A stretch of DNA of 64,000 bases. Source: Ottelia alismoides (lineage: Eukaryota > Streptophyta > Magnoliopsida > Alismatales > Hydrocharitaceae). A model generated the notes under the pieces. That model was given only the letters and a program-made list of their open reading frames with translations. It made no database searches and was not told where the DNA came from. Numbering within the stretch: the first letter of the stretch is position 1; every line of letters starts with the position of its first letter. The translations under genes and the position numbers were made by a program. Below, one piece after another: positions 47,325 through 59,900 of the stretch. The stretch spans positions 992,001-1,056,000 of the forward strand of contig JAZKJV010000092.1 in assembly GCA_037367405.1 (NCBI GenBank), given 5' to 3'.

Positions 47325-47494
47325 TATAGAAGAGAGAGAGAGAGAGAGTATACAAAAAAGATATCAACATGGATTCAAATAAAAGAATAGAGAAACTTGA
47401 GTCAGTCTTCGAAAGAGAGGGAGAGAGAGAGAGTATACAAAAAAGATATCAACATGGAATCAAATAAAAGAATAGAGAAACTTGAGTCAGTCTT
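47325..47494. repeat. 85-bp tandem duplication with GA run
   Basis: Two nearly identical copies (47325-47409, 47410-47494), each a GA-rich run followed by TATACAAAAAAGATATCAAC and CTTGAGTCAGTCTTCG. It looks recent, since few differences are seen. Confidence 0.8.
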
Positions 47495-47496
47495 CG

Positions 47497-48260
47497 CCCC
47501 ATACTTAGGGTAAAGTCATCCTAAGTATAATGAATTTTTTATGAACGAAATTGGGAAGAATGATGGCGACTCTGAAAGAATAAGAATAAAATCAAAGAAA
47601 GGGATATACAATGTGAAGAAAATACTCATGGGAGATCGGAATATTAGGAAGTGACCTTCTGGAAAGATCAAGGGATAATATAATTTGCAAAGGTATATGT
47701 AGACATCGAGATTGCACTCGGTTACACATTTGTTCAAGTCAGAGAAGTCCCGGTCAAGGTCGGCACACGGTTGCTTGTCGGAATGAGTCCAAAGGTAGAT
47801 TGAGCTGACATCAAAGAGATAGACTGTAGACTCTGAATTTGAAATGAAAATGTCATGATACTCTGGATTTTCGGAAGAAAGGTGTCCTTACAAAGAGAAG
47901 AGGAACCCGAAGAGGAATCCAAAGACACGGTCATTCTTTCATCCAAAATGGGTGAGTAGCTCAAAATAGGCACAAGAGTTTCAGGGTCCTTAGGTATAAA
48001 ATTGAAGTTAAGGTATGGTCCTCTGTTGGTATACTAAATCTTGAATCAAAGAAAGTAGGAGCATAGTGAAATGGCTCATGAGGTTCAAAGGAATCTCTTT
48101 AGGAATCACCATTCTTTCCTTTACACTTTGTAACCAACTAGGACCATATGTGTACTTTTCTAGATAGTAGGGTTCCTTATCATAGAGCTTTCGAGACATA
48201 GGACTCTTTAGTGACTTCCTAGGGAGGTTGGTTGGTTTTTCAATGAAGGTTTGAGACTTG
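47497..48260 (-). pseudogene. Remnant of another Athila-like 3' internal region, with one hairpin module
   Basis: ATACTTAGG (47501-47509) and CCTAAGTAT (47520-47528) form a hairpin bordered by CCCC, the same module found in R1 and R4. In sense, upstream (47530-48240) is a decayed open stretch, partly readable as GPSWLQSVKERMVIPKE and RMTVSLDSSSGSSS. I cannot assign it to a domain. Order relative to the hairpin matches R1, where the protease tail precedes the array. It may belong to R7. Confidence 0.4.
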
Positions 48261-48489
48261 CTTTTGTGGGTAAGTTACATATAGATTTACTCACTACAAT
48301 GGAAGAATTGGTTCATTGCTTGCTCTAACAAATCCTTAATTGGAAATGCATGAACAAAAGGAATCAGAGAGGTAGGACTCATCTACCTCTGAAAAGCCAC
48401 ATTGTTAGTCTCATAATTAGATCCTTAGGGTTGGGTGTGCTTTTAGCAGTCACATTGGTTTACATTCATTATGCTTATGACACATTATT

Positions 48490-49193
48490 TGCAATGTTGA
48501 ACATGCTCAACATTTTCTTCTTGCCATTCTTATTGAGGGGATTGCAATGCATATGTCACCCATTGAGTATCGTACTATTCTCAAGTATCGCCTCATGATT
48601 CCTCTTTTTCCAGCAGATGAGGCTTGTCCAGTATGCCACAAATCATGTTTAGACGTCTTTGGGGAGCATGTCGTTCATTGTCACGAACTGTCAGGTTTTA
48701 AATATAGGCATGATTTTGTCAGGGATGTCCTTTATGATGTTCTCAGGCATGCAGAAGTTGCTTCAAAGAAAGAAGCACCTGTGAATTTTCTGACGGATTC
48801 ACAGGTGGGGAGATCGACCCTTAGACCAGCCGATATTTTAATATTTGGATGGGCTGGAGGGAAACATGCATGTGTTGATTTGATTGGAGTTTCTCCTGGT
48901 TGGCCCTATAAGGAGTGATTTTGTTGCGGGATACGTTGCACAAAAAGCTGAATCAACTAAAGTGGCTAGGCATGAGAAGGCTTGTATGGACAATCAACAT
49001 GTATTCATCCCCTTTGGGTTTGATACATTTGGGTTTTTGACAAGTGAAGCTGTTGAACTCCTCAAGAGGGTCCAAAAAATTATGCATAGCAATGTTATGG
49101 GTCCTAGATATATGAATATTGTATTTCGAAGAATTGGATTTGCCATCCAAAAGGGATTGGCAGCGTAGCTTGTTGCCTGTCTCCCATCAATTT
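48490..49193 (+). pseudogene. C-terminal relic of a plant RT-associated family with CCHC and nuclease-like motifs
   Basis: Conserved blocks in order: HAQHFLLAILIEG, MSPIEYRTILKYRLMIPLFP, a CPVC...LDVFGEHVVHC zinc-ligand set, RHDFVRDVL, KKEAPVNFLTD, GRSTLRPADILIFGW, GGKHACVDLIGVSP. A frameshift near 48890-48920 separates these from KVARHEKACMDNQHVFIPFG, FDTFGFLTSEAVELLKRVQ and GFAIQKGLAA, with a stop at 49166-49168 before LVACLPS. I recognise this as a repeated angiosperm family usually annotated as reverse-transcriptase-like. The Cys/His set plus PAD...D pattern resembles the restriction-like endonuclease end of some non-LTR elements, which is inference. No RT domain is left upstream. Confidence 0.75.
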
Positions 49194-49381
49194 CTATGTA
49201 ATACCTTTTGCATAAAAAAATTAGATACAAGGATAACTATTCGAGGGACTCTATGTCAAGAACAACAAAATCCACTCTATGTTTCAAACATTGGATAGTT
49301 ATGATGATTCTCAACATCCCTCTCAACCTTTTAATGAATCGATTGGTTAGTTGGAAGATTGTTGTAAACTTCCTAAGTGGG

Positions 49382-52300
49382 TGATGAATCCCTGATTCTC
49401 ACTCTATATTCTTTTATTTTAGCTATTTATCTTGGCAAAGCATCATGTAAATAGATGTAAATACAATAAGTTAGCATTATGCATGTATTTGTTAATATTG
49501 CATAATTAGCATGTATTTGTGCAAAAATAAAAGAATAAAGGAAAAGAAAAAGGAAGGAGGTATTTAGAATAAATACAGAGTGACCCGGACCCCAAGAGAA
49601 GGTCAAGCATTAGCCTGATTGCCAAATAAAACAAGTAGAGAGATATAGGGCCTACTCTATATTGTATATATCCTTTATATCTGTGAATAATTATTTTTGA
49701 TAAAATAAAACAATAAATAAAAGAAAATTTTCTTTTTACCTCCATCTATATAATCCTAAAAACAAAACAAAAATCATAAAAATAAAATAAAAATTAAAAT
49801 AAAATCTCCTTCCACTTGTACAAAATACATGTATACATCCTTCACTCTCTATTTAATAGATACCTGTAAATAAATAATGAAAATAAAATAAAAATATTTT
49901 ATACTCTAAACATTATGTTGTAAATAAATAAAATATAAAAATTGGGGTATTTATGTAAAAATAAAGATATAAAAATAATTGTACAAAATACATAGGTATA
50001 TTATACCTATATATAATACATTACACTGTATAAAGATTAATTTATTTTTCATAAAAATAAATAAAAATCACAAAAAAATAGTTTGAAAAATAACAGATAT
50101 TTTTCATTTTATACACTTTATTTTAAAGCCATTTACTATTTTTATTGAATTTGTAAGTATTTTGTAAATCCTAATTTTCTGATTGGTCGGCTGGGATTGT
50201 TGACCTTCGGTCAATGGCTCCTCCTTCCCGGGTCCAACCCGATTCATGCTCGTCGGATTCTCCATTTTCTCCTGGTCATGTCCAAGCTATGTTTGCCTCA
50301 AAACTTGAACCCGATAAACCCCGTACATCCGTCATCTTCGCGGACTCCTTTGATGACCTAAATTGCTCTCAGGTCTCGCGCTTCTCGTTGAATCTTCTAG
50401 ACCCTCGAGCCGCCTATAATCTCTTTTGCGCCTCCACAGTTCCCTAGCTCGTTCCTCGCCTCTTCTTCCACTCCCAGCGACCTCAGGTTGAGTGACAGCT
50501 ATCGGAGGAGCCCCTTGGAGTGGAGTTTGGTGTTCAGGAGACGTAGCTCACCCTCGTGGCTGGCGTACGTCGTCGCGACAAGCCTCCCGGCCTTCCACAG
50601 CTTGGTCGAGGCCACAACCTCACGTCCTACCTTTGCATGAAGATCCAGAGTTCATCTAGAACCTCAGGTACCCTCTATTTCCCGTCCATTTCTTTGTTTG
50701 ATTCATCCACTTCATCTAGCGTTGCCGCACGTTCATCTGCTCCGACCAACTGGTCGGAGCCCCGTCCTTCGCATCCACCCATTCCGATCGACTCTACGCA
50801 TCACCCTTCATGTCGAACCGCGATTTGATCATCCTTAGGATCGACCACCAGGTAGAGATTGAGGTCCGGATCTCCTCTCTCACCTTCGCTGGAGATCGAC
50901 ATCCATTCCCTCGTGCTTCTCCCTCTTTTAACAAGCAATAAACCTCGCCAGAGCTACGTCTCCGAGCGTTTCACCCTCTGTAGGTCACTTAGCGTGTAGA
51001 AGACCCTCTCTGGTACCCTCCTTGCTCGGGCAGAGCAGCTACAGGCGGCCACGTACTTCCAAGGCCATCCGATCGTCATCTGGCGCATTGGAGCTCGCCA
51101 CCAGACGCGGACCACCTTCACGTAATTGCAGCCCACCTCAGCGAGGTCATCTGTATGGTGGATCTCCTCCATTTTCCGATCGAAGCTCTCCTGGAGGGTG
51201 TTCTTCCTCCATCTTCGCCCATCGTCGGATCAGCTTGCACGCACCAGATCAAATCCCAGCTACTGACCGTGCAACCTTTTCAGCCGTCAGATCTGACGCA
51301 TCTGACCGCGCGTAGGGGAACATTCCTTGCACCGTCAGATCCGCCCCAGCAGCAATCATAGTCATACGCCCACAATACCACAAGATCTCACCACGCGTCC
51401 CCCACGTGCTACGTACGTGCCCTGCGAGGGTATATTGAATTTCTTTCCCTGTAGTTTTCATGCTTTATTTTATAGTTTATTAAATAAAATTGTAGTTTGA
51501 ACACTTTACGTATCAGCCCTTATGTTTCTAGTATTTGCACTTTAATCCTTCGAGTCTGGATACATGTGCATTCTCACGTGCTTTTGTGGTGTTTTTGCAA
51601 AAATTATCCTGCACTTTCTGATGGTTATGGTTTGAAAGAAATATTTCCTGTATTTGCATTTATTCCCCTGTGCATGGTGATTTGAGCATGTGCGCTTATT
51701 TTGTGGACTTTTCGCACTAATGCTCCTGGACTTTTTGTATGTGTTACTCCTTAGTCTGGAAGCTTTAAGATAAGTACAAAAAGGTCCCTACAACTTGTGT
51801 CCCTTGTTTCAAATCAAATAATTATTAAACCAACTCAAAAATTCCACAAAAATTACATTAACTCCTGCTGATGTGTAATATTTATGGTAATTTTTTTTGA
51901 ATTGATTTAATTTTATTTGATATTTTCTAAAAATAAAAAACCCCTAAAAACATGTCTGTCTATTTTATAAAATACAAAAAAAATAAAAATTATCTAAAAA
52001 ATTCTCTAAAAATTCATGTGTGTTTGTTTTAGTGTGTTCTTACTTCAGTATCAATTTTGTTACATTATACTTTATAAGAACCTTAAAAATCACACAAGTT
52101 TAAAAATCTAATAAAAATCATTAAAAATTTTACGAAAATCAAAAAAATGAGATTTCAGTTCATGTAGTTAGATCTTTTAATATACTTATCATAAAAATTG
52201 CAACTAGGACGTTTGGACAATTTTAGCATTTTAAAATTGCCTTTTGGTCAGGGTTGTACAGTGTGTTTCTGTTTTGTGTTTGTTTTATTTTTAGAAAATC

Positions 52301-52747
52301 ATATAAAAATTTGAAAAATTACCACAAAATCACCAAAAACACTTGCATATTTGAAATATATAAAAACATTTTTATTTCTAATTTTTGAGAATTTTTAGCC
52401 TTAATAAAAATCATTTAAGCTTGAATTTTCTTTATCTTTTTATTTGTTTTTCTTTTAGAAAATATAAAAAAATTGTAAATTAAAAATCACAAAAAGATGC
52501 CTTTTATTTTCTGATCATCGACTACTTCATAGGCTTTGCTCGTGCTCCTTGTGTTCGACCATGATTGCTATACAAGGTTAAATAAATAGCGGAGACCGAT
52601 ACATTAGATTTTTGAGCTTGATTGTTTTAAGTGTGGTCTTTATTTTCTTGTTGAGACCGGCTCGGGTGGTTGAGTTCGCAATGACCTTTGATATCACTTA
52701 GCCTTGATCGCCTGAGTGCTCATAGTTCAAGCTTGTCGAATATGACA
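49382..52747 (+). repeat. S6 solo LTR (Athila-like)
   Basis: Starts TGATGAATCCC and ends near GAATATGACA. The flanks GTGGG (49377-49381) and GTCGG (52748-52752) match in four of five bases. The layout follows R1: AT-rich first half, W-box pair at 50200-50214 (TTGACC-TTC-GGTCAA), GC-richer middle, an ACGT-rich stretch near 51395-51420, AT-rich second half. No PBS or internal region. Frames at 50214-50447 and 50556-50828 are LTR-internal and not called. Confidence 0.72.
50200..50214 (+). promoter_or_regulatory. Inverted W-box pair in S6
   Basis: TTGACC and GGTCAA separated by TTC, in the same relative LTR position as in R1 and S5. Confidence 0.5.
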
Positions 52748-53226
52748 GTCGGGATGATATTGATAATAGAGTCATGATCTAATAGAGAATGGGTAAATGT
52801 AATCTCATTGATAATACAGTCTCTTCAAAATCATAGAACTAGCCATGAACACAATGTGTTTTTCTATTTGGGCCCTCTTCATGCTCATGCTCCTTGGTGT
52901 ACACTTTTTCTTCGTTTACTTCAATCGTTTGAGGAGACTGTCCAAGGTATTTATTAAGGGAAGCTTCAAGATTATCTTTTTCAACAGTGCTTCCATTTCA
53001 GTTGTCTCTGTAATATTTTTTGGCATTTTCAATTTTCAATTTATTGGAAGAAATATCTGAGGAAAGTGTTGTACGTGGCTTTTTCTTTATTTTATTTTTA
53101 CATTTTTATTCTTATATCTATAATGTGACAATATGAACAAGCTTTCTATGGAGTTCACTCATTTGAATATGAAATATATGTTACTGATTGCAGATGAGGT
53201 GAATATTGTCTTCGAAAGCTGGCCTT
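52748..53226. other. Unassigned stretch between S6 and R7 gag
   Basis: No domain recognised. A hydrophobic 71-codon plus-strand frame (52845-53060) has no supporting context. Probably decayed R7 internal sequence. Confidence 0.3.
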
Positions 53227-53559
53227 TTATGATGCAGCATGAATTGCACAATCGTACTGAACAATATTCTTCTCTCCATGAAGATGGTATGAGTTCATCT
53301 GAGCCCCGTACTTTGGTAAACACGTGCATGCAAACTCTAGCAACAAATGTTGAATCCATATGTCTTCTATCGAAGTCAGCTCTGTGCAGTCCATCTCAAC
53401 ATCCATGATTTTCTCAATTGTTCTTGGTTGGGATTCAATTGCCTCATGGTTATTATAGTACCTAGCTTCACTAAAAAATGATGACTCTGACAGATTGTGA
53501 AGATCTTCCATAACGTATAGGCATTGCAAGACAAGTAGTGCCACTACACGATGCATCAA
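53227..53559 (-). pseudogene. Possible R7 gag C-terminal region
   Basis: An open minus-strand stretch directly downstream (in sense) of the gag core fragment. It is readable as MHRVVALLVLQCLYVMEDL and PKYGAQMNSYHLHGE. Similarity to gag tails is faint; assignment rests mainly on position. Confidence 0.3.
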
Positions 53560-53956
53560 CTAATGTTTGAATGTATACCATAAATCCCCCATAAATGAAT
53601 TGGACACAATCCTTGGAAATCCGTGAGCTGGGCATTTCCTATGATGATATGGGAGTCGCATGCGAGCATCGCATACCAACTCATGGGGTGTTGTTGAAAG
53701 TGCTGGCTTTGGGAAAAATTATGAAGAGATGTCTAAGCTCCTTTCAAGTCGTAGTTGGCTTTACTAAGTGGCGAAGCCACGATGAAACTTCCTCAACCAA
53801 GGAGAGTATGAAAGCCTTCATCCCAATCACCTCCTGTGTGACATTCTCCAAAGATACCATGTAAAAAATATCTTGGAATTCGTGGAGATGGAAATACAAC
53901 TCTTCATTATGATCTCCGATGAACTTCGATAACATGTGAATAACAAACAGTCTCAA
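53560..53956 (-). pseudogene. R7 gag core fragment
   Basis: The minus strand reads DHNEELYFHLHEFQDIF, then ILSLVEEVSSWLRHL and, after a stop, KELRHLFIIFPKAS. The spacing matches the plant gypsy gag core (HL..F followed by F.FSL...A..WL..L and TW.EL...F), and R2 has the better-preserved form at 1270-1500. At least one stop and one frame change are needed. Confidence 0.6.
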
Positions 53957-54299
53957 CTAAAATATACCATGGAATTTGGGTAGCATGATCCCAAAATTTT
54001 GCTTCTGAGATCATGTGTTGTGTTCTACATAGAAACTAACTCAATTATCATCTCTGCATCTCAACGGCATATGGTTCATCTCATCATTCACTCACGCCCA
54101 CTATGATATATGCGCTCTTACTTTATGGGCGGGTAGCTCGATTTCCTATATACTATGATAGTTGGATGAGAGGGAGGGTAGGAGGGAGAAGGTGAAGAAG
54201 ACACAGGTGGGAGGTGAGACATTAAGAGAGGTGGGGAGAGAGTTACTTCGAGGTGAGGGTCTCCCTCGGTCAGTGAATTGATTGGTGAGGTAATTGATG

Positions 54300-55925
54300 G
54301 CTGGTCAGCTCAAAATAAGAATGGTGAAAACCTGATTTCAGAAGAAGAGTCATATGAAATCGGTGAAGATGTACAAGACAAAATATATATGAAAAAACTC
54401 GCAAAGTGCTAGTAAAAGTGCTAATGACCCATACTCTTTGGTGATAAAAGGTGAGAAATAGAGAAGTTGGTAGGTTCTTACTTTAATCAATAGAGACATA
54501 GGTTCACCGACTCAAAAGAGGATTGTCTTTAGTTGTGGGTTACATAGGGAAATGAAGAAGAATGGAAACAAGATGGAGTGAATAGATTGTTGTCAAATGT
54601 GAATGGATAAGGAGTCAAAAAGTGGAAAATGGAATGGAAACTTGACACACACACTCAAACAAACACAAGGCACATGCATAGGTTCACCAACTCACTAAGG
54701 GCATAAAAGTTTGACTTTTATCTTTTCAGTTGTATGTTTTTTGTGACTCAATGTTTGCAAGACAAGTATTGGGTGATGCCATTAAAGCGGTAAGTAGTTA
54801 CATGTGAAGATTCATCATTTTGAACATTGTATGATTTCGGCCTGTATCACACCACTTTACTACTTATGTAATTTGAGGACACTGGAAGAGCCGTGGATCT
54901 AAAGCTTTTGGCTCTTTCCTAAGGTCTAATGACTCCGTTTCAAGATGTACATGCACCTAATGAGGGTTTAGCCGACCCAATTCAAATAATCCAATTATAA
55001 AATCTTTTTGGTCAAAGTCAATTAGACAGTTCCATTTTTAGCTTTCCTGTTTTCAATTTTTTGAGTACTTTTCAATCACGGCATATCAGTTCTCCAATTT
55101 CATTTTTTATTCCTAAGTGATATCAAAACAAGGAAGAAATCATGAAATGTGATGCAAGCCAAAAAATGATTATAGATCCAAAGTCAGAAGTGCACACCTT
55201 GCTTCCAAGTGCTCTCCATGAGGGATGTAATACTAAATTGAAAACAACACTAAATTCATGCACAATAAAACTGACCTAAGCAATAATTTATATGTAGTGG
55301 TGGAGCAAAACATTTTATTTGTCTAAGTCTAATCAATCTAATAGTAATATGAGTTTAATTAGGTGTTTGGACCTAACACTATGCAACACGTGAAAATAAG
55401 AAATCCCATGTGACCCTATCAAGCACAGAAAAATAAGTAAAAAATCAAAAAATACGAAACATGAAAATAAATGAAAATAAAATTCAATGAAAACATGACA
55501 AACAAGGCAAGAACCTTGACCACTCAAAAGTTGGTCGAAATAGTCCGAATAGTTGTCAGACTATGTATCTACACATGTGAGTCCTTGAATGAAAACCACT
55601 CTAAAGAAATAAGTATACAATATAGGTATACAACAACTGAAAATAAAATGCATGAACAAATCTAATATATGTTAGTCTAGCTCCATAGATACTTTTCTTT
55701 GCTCTCCACAATAGTCACCCACCCTAGTTGAATTCAACCTTCGATCTGCTCGAGTTTCTAAACTTCCTAGGTAGTTGCTCAATCACTTTGGGTACTACAC
55801 AAGAAAAGAAGATGCAAGCAATCCTGGATATGCAAAACTATGCAAATAAAAGAGACAATGAAAGTAAATTATCAAGCAAGCAATCGAAACATACTAAATA
55901 TAGAAAAACCTACCAAGATCAGTGT
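54300..55925 (-). other. R7 untranslated leader
   Basis: Recognised by CACCAACTCACTAAGGGC (54690), TTTTATCTTTTCAGTTG (54717), AATGAGGGTTTAGCCGACCC (54960) and GCTCTCCATGAGGGATGTAA (55210), each with a counterpart in the R2, R3 or R4 leaders. The stretch 53957-54300 holds nothing identifiable beyond presumed leader. Confidence 0.6.
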
Positions 55926-55927
55926 GC

Positions 55928-55946
55928 CTCCTCGACAATTGCATCA
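55928..55946 (-). other. R7 primer binding site, decayed
   Basis: The minus strand reads TGATGCAATTGTCGAGGAG against the canonical TGGCGCCGTTGTCGGGGAG, mostly C-to-T or G-to-A changes. Position relative to leader and LTR supports it. Confidence 0.6.
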
Positions 55947-55948
55947 TT

Positions 55949-56752
55949 TTAATAGTCGAAAAGATCGACCTGCAAAATACAATATGTTCTAGTATACATT
56001 AAATCCAATTGATCTCACAAATTTATTTCAATAATATTATTAACCAGGTAAGCGGACCCCTGGTCGATCATAAGGAGGAAGCTCGAAATCTAAGTTGTGG
56101 AAATGGACACAAAGTCGGGTGCCCAATTTCATGCAGTTACCGATGAGTTAGTATCTTTTATGTATTTTTAAATTTTATTATATGTTTCTATTCTTCAATT
56201 TATTATAAAATTTAGTTTTGCACATTTTTATTGTTAATTTATATAGTAAATAAAGTAATATACAAGAAAAAGAAAATGATTTTGTATACATATAAGGAAG
56301 AAAAGAGAGGGAAAATAAGTTTTTAAATAAAAACAAATGATAAAAATATTATAAGAATATAGATAATATGTTTTATAATTTTTACATTTTGACATTATTT
56401 TTGGGCATTTTTAAACAAAAGAGAATGGTAAAAAATCAAATGTAAATAAAAGTGGAGAAAAATAAGGAAAATATACTCAACTTAGAAAATAATATTTTGG
56501 TTCAAAGGGGAACAAGCATCCAGTAGGTATTTTTCTCTTAAATAGGTTCGAAAAGGAATACATATAGTTTTTAAGTTTGAATTTATACGAATATTTAGTG
56601 ATTTTTCATAAAAAAAATTTATCTTTGTGTGCTTTAGGAGGTAGACACGTCTCTAATAGGCTTCTGGATATGTCGTATTATCTAATGAGAGGCATTTACT
56701 CTTTCGAGATGAAACATTAACTAAAAATAAACAAGATCAGAAGTGAAGGATA
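55949..56752 (-). repeat. R7 LTR, 3'-terminal part
   Basis: AT-rich LTR sequence following the decayed PBS. The expected terminal TG is now TA. The copia element C1 cuts it at 56752 and the rest would lie beyond the window. 56748-56752 (GGATA) is the candidate left target duplication of C1. Confidence 0.5.
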
Positions 56753-56787
56753 TGATAAGATCCATAACCGCATCACGGAAGCGTGAG

Positions 56788-56833
56788 GATCGCATCGTAT
56801 GCGATCATGAGCGACTAGTCGCACTAGTCGCTC
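56788..56833 (-). other. Two tandem perfect hairpins near the C1 LTR end
   Basis: GATCGCAT-CGT-ATGCGATC (56788-56806) and GAGCGACTAGT-CGC-ACTAGTCGCTC (56809-56833): stems of 8 and 11 bp with 3-base loops, two bases apart. Both arms are intact in an otherwise decayed element. They lie downstream of the TATA box, in the transcribed end of the LTR. Confidence 0.65.
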
Positions 56834-57326
56834 GAGGCAGCGGAATTTAAAAATTTATTCAAGTGATGAACTACATGATCCAAGAACACTTCTCGGATCA
56901 TTTCATCTAAACCACAAACAAGTATTAGGGTTACCTCTTGAAGCGTGGTTGCGATCGAGTCTCTAAACAAAGAGACCTCGTGTCTCAAGTACGATCCGAC
57001 GGAGGAGACGCTTGCGAGCGTCTTGATGAAACGCATGCTCCTCGCAATTCATGTTGATGATCCAAGCAGTGAATCTCCAGATCTCGACATACGATATCTG
57101 ACATCTTCTTCATGAGAGATGCGTACTGAAGGAGATGGAGATCAATGAATAAATGATCTGGCAACATAACGACGATGCTGTGGCGATGGAGACTTTATCT
57201 AGGGCATCCATGGTGGACGGCCATATGAGAGAGAGAGAGAGGGCGTGTAGAGAATGAGAGAGAGAGAGAGAAGTTGTTGTTCAAAACTTGTGTGTTGTAA
57301 CCAAGAAGAGCAAGGGGTGCCTCTCC

Positions 57327-57338
57327 TTTTATAATATT
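57327..57338 (-). promoter_or_regulatory. TATA box of C1 LTR
   Basis: The minus strand reads ATATTATAAAAGG, a typical copia LTR TATA context, followed about 60 bases downstream by a GA-rich stretch. Confidence 0.55.
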
Positions 57339-59409
57339 TTAGGATATATGGATCTGAATCCATGGACAACACAAATCCAATGGCTCACATTGATTTGTGT
57401 TTCTTTTAATAGCTATGATTTTGTTGTAAATTTACAACAAAAACTAATTTGATTAATTAAATATATAATGAGTAAATCATCAACATATAAATTAATTAAA
57501 TCAAATCAATATAGGAGAATTAGGAAGAAGGCATGCCTTCCTTCCATTTAAGAGGGGGTGGCACACCTTGAATTCCAATTCAAGGTGGTCGTCCATCCTC
57601 ATTAAAAGGAAGGAGGCACTCCTCTTCCTTTTTCATGAGATCTCTTATCCCACGAAACTCCATAATTTATAACAATTATTGTTGTATATCTATTCACACA
57701 AATAATTCACAATTATTTTGAGAACATTGCAATCATGCCATTGACAACTTGTGAATCGCATTCACAATCCAAAATAAAATATAAATTACATATTCAATTC
57801 ATTGTCCAATGTGAATCCAATTCACATCAACATTTAATTAACAAATATCAATTACAAATAGCTCTCTCTTATATATTATAAATCATATTTATAATTTATA
57901 TGAATAATTAGGATAGTGCTATCCACATTATTCATATCCATGATAATTGAATCATATTTAATCATCTTGGATCTCTATTCTCATGTGTCCAAATAATATG
58001 AATCACATTCACATTATTTACATCTTTGATAATCAAATTAGATTTAATTATCTAAGATAACTCTCTTTATAATATGAATCAAATTCATATTATTCTTGAT
58101 AATTAAATCACATTTAGTTATTCATTTTCTCAATGCTTGGATATATATATCAACAATGAAATTATCCTAAACTCTTTTAAGGATAATGCGGTTTCTCCAT
58201 GGATACTTGGAGATAAGGAAGGGTGATTGTATTGTTCTACGTATAGTGACTTGTATATTGAGATCACATCTCAAATTCGGATCTCACAGACCTCTCATAG
58301 ATTCTTGATTAAATCAAAACCGCAAATCTAATCTTCTTATTGCATCTGAATCACATTCAGATCAATGTCCAATATTTAGACCAAGATCAGATCACTTCTC
58401 TACTGAGAGGAGTCAGTAAAATCCAGACCCGTTTCATCACTCCCTTGGAACGGAAGCATCATGGTTATACAATCGTTTATGATCACATCACCCTCAGGTA
58501 TTCCTAACACATGTACATCCTGCATATTGGAAGACCCAGAATAAATCCGAAGTGTTAGATATCTTTTCCTACTTCATTGTTTTATCATCAAGTTTCTCAT
58601 TCGATCATTGGGAGCCGGTATCGATCATATTCTTTCCAAAAGCATATATCATACTCAGGTATTGATCGTATACTTTCCAAAAGTATATATCAAACCTACA
58701 AATTCAGTCAAGCTTCCAAAGCGAGACGACCGTGCACAGAATTTGATTCTTCCCAATATCTCATGAGTGAGCTCATGTCTTCCAGTTCAGTTATGAACCT
58801 GTATGATCCCTTTGAGAGATCGTATTACTCATATGCCCTTGCATGCACACCAGCGCGTCGGTGTATAGACATTGGTTAGGTCATCAACCTATTGGTATGC
58901 CAAATGTACATACTCAGATATATAGTAACACATCTGTCTCTGGCCAGAGGATGTGTGTCTATATCCTGACATCATATGACATAGGACTTTTGTTATCTCG
59001 ATCTCGTTAAGTCAACTCTTTGACCTAACTTATCTAACACCTCCGAATCTCTATTCTTATGCAGAGGACATGCAGCAAGAGGTCGGTTAGATATCAACCT
59101 TTAGAGAAAGGATTGCCATCTCCTTCTCAGGTTGGAGATCATCTCTTAATAATCATTTGACGGTGCTTGATGAGTCCTCAATCTAACTCTTTATATATTC
59201 ATCCAAGCACCAGCCTCTATGATTCAATAATTGAATCAGCAGTTGTATGATCATTAAGATGGCAATGGTACATAACCGAAATTGTTCTAAGGGACCTATT
59301 ATGCAAATTAGTTATTCTTCATTTCAAATCAGGGAATGATATTTGCAATAATATTTATTGCATAATGGCTCGTCGTGGGCTCGCATGTCCAATAATCTCC
59401 CACCAGCCC

Positions 59410-59900
59410 AAAGAGCCATTAATGGGCTAATCTTTAAACCCACACTCATGTGGCAATCATAGGCTATTTAGAAAAATAGCTAGGTAAGCTGATCAGTCAC
59501 TCTGTTTTCAAGATACTATGCCAAGTCCTTTTACGGCACTTGCATATCCCCTAGTAGCAATGCTCGCATTCAATGCAAATGTTGCATCTTATGCAACCAA
59601 TACTCAATTTTGTCAGTTATAGTGTCCTTGACACTACAGGTCAATAATTATTATAATCAGTGTGTCCATAATCCTTATTAGAATACCCTTATTCATGGAG
59701 ATCTCTATCTCCTAAGGTATCTGCAGTTAAGACCTTTTATATCACTATCTATAAAGTCTTAAGCTCTTGAAGATAAGACTTAGAGATCACTATCTCTAAA
59801 GTATTGTCATCTTTGAAGATATTGTTATTACTGCAATCAAGTATTTTATTTCTATAGTAGGATTAGTAACAGTTTATTATTCCCACTACATGGCAGACAT
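59410..59900 (-). pseudogene. C1 pol 3' end (RNase H region), unreadable
   Basis: By position this should encode RNase H. I can read no motif with confidence. Several stops in every frame. Confidence 0.35.

Larger units (their letters stand above)
56753..59394 (-). repeat. C1 3' LTR (about 2.6 kb)
   Basis: In sense it starts TATTGGACATGCGAGCCC right after the purine tract (probably TGTTGG originally) and ends GGATCTTATCA at 56753. It includes a TATA box, GA-rich transcribed leader (57225-57275) and paired hairpins near its end. The length is large for copia and may hide an insertion. Confidence 0.7.

Noticed and set aside
53133..53408. 91-codon plus-strand frame
   Set aside because: It overlaps, on the other strand, the R7 gag tail region; no motif.
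58577..58879. 100-codon plus-strand frame in the C1 LTR
   Set aside because: It is antisense to the copia LTR, with no domain.
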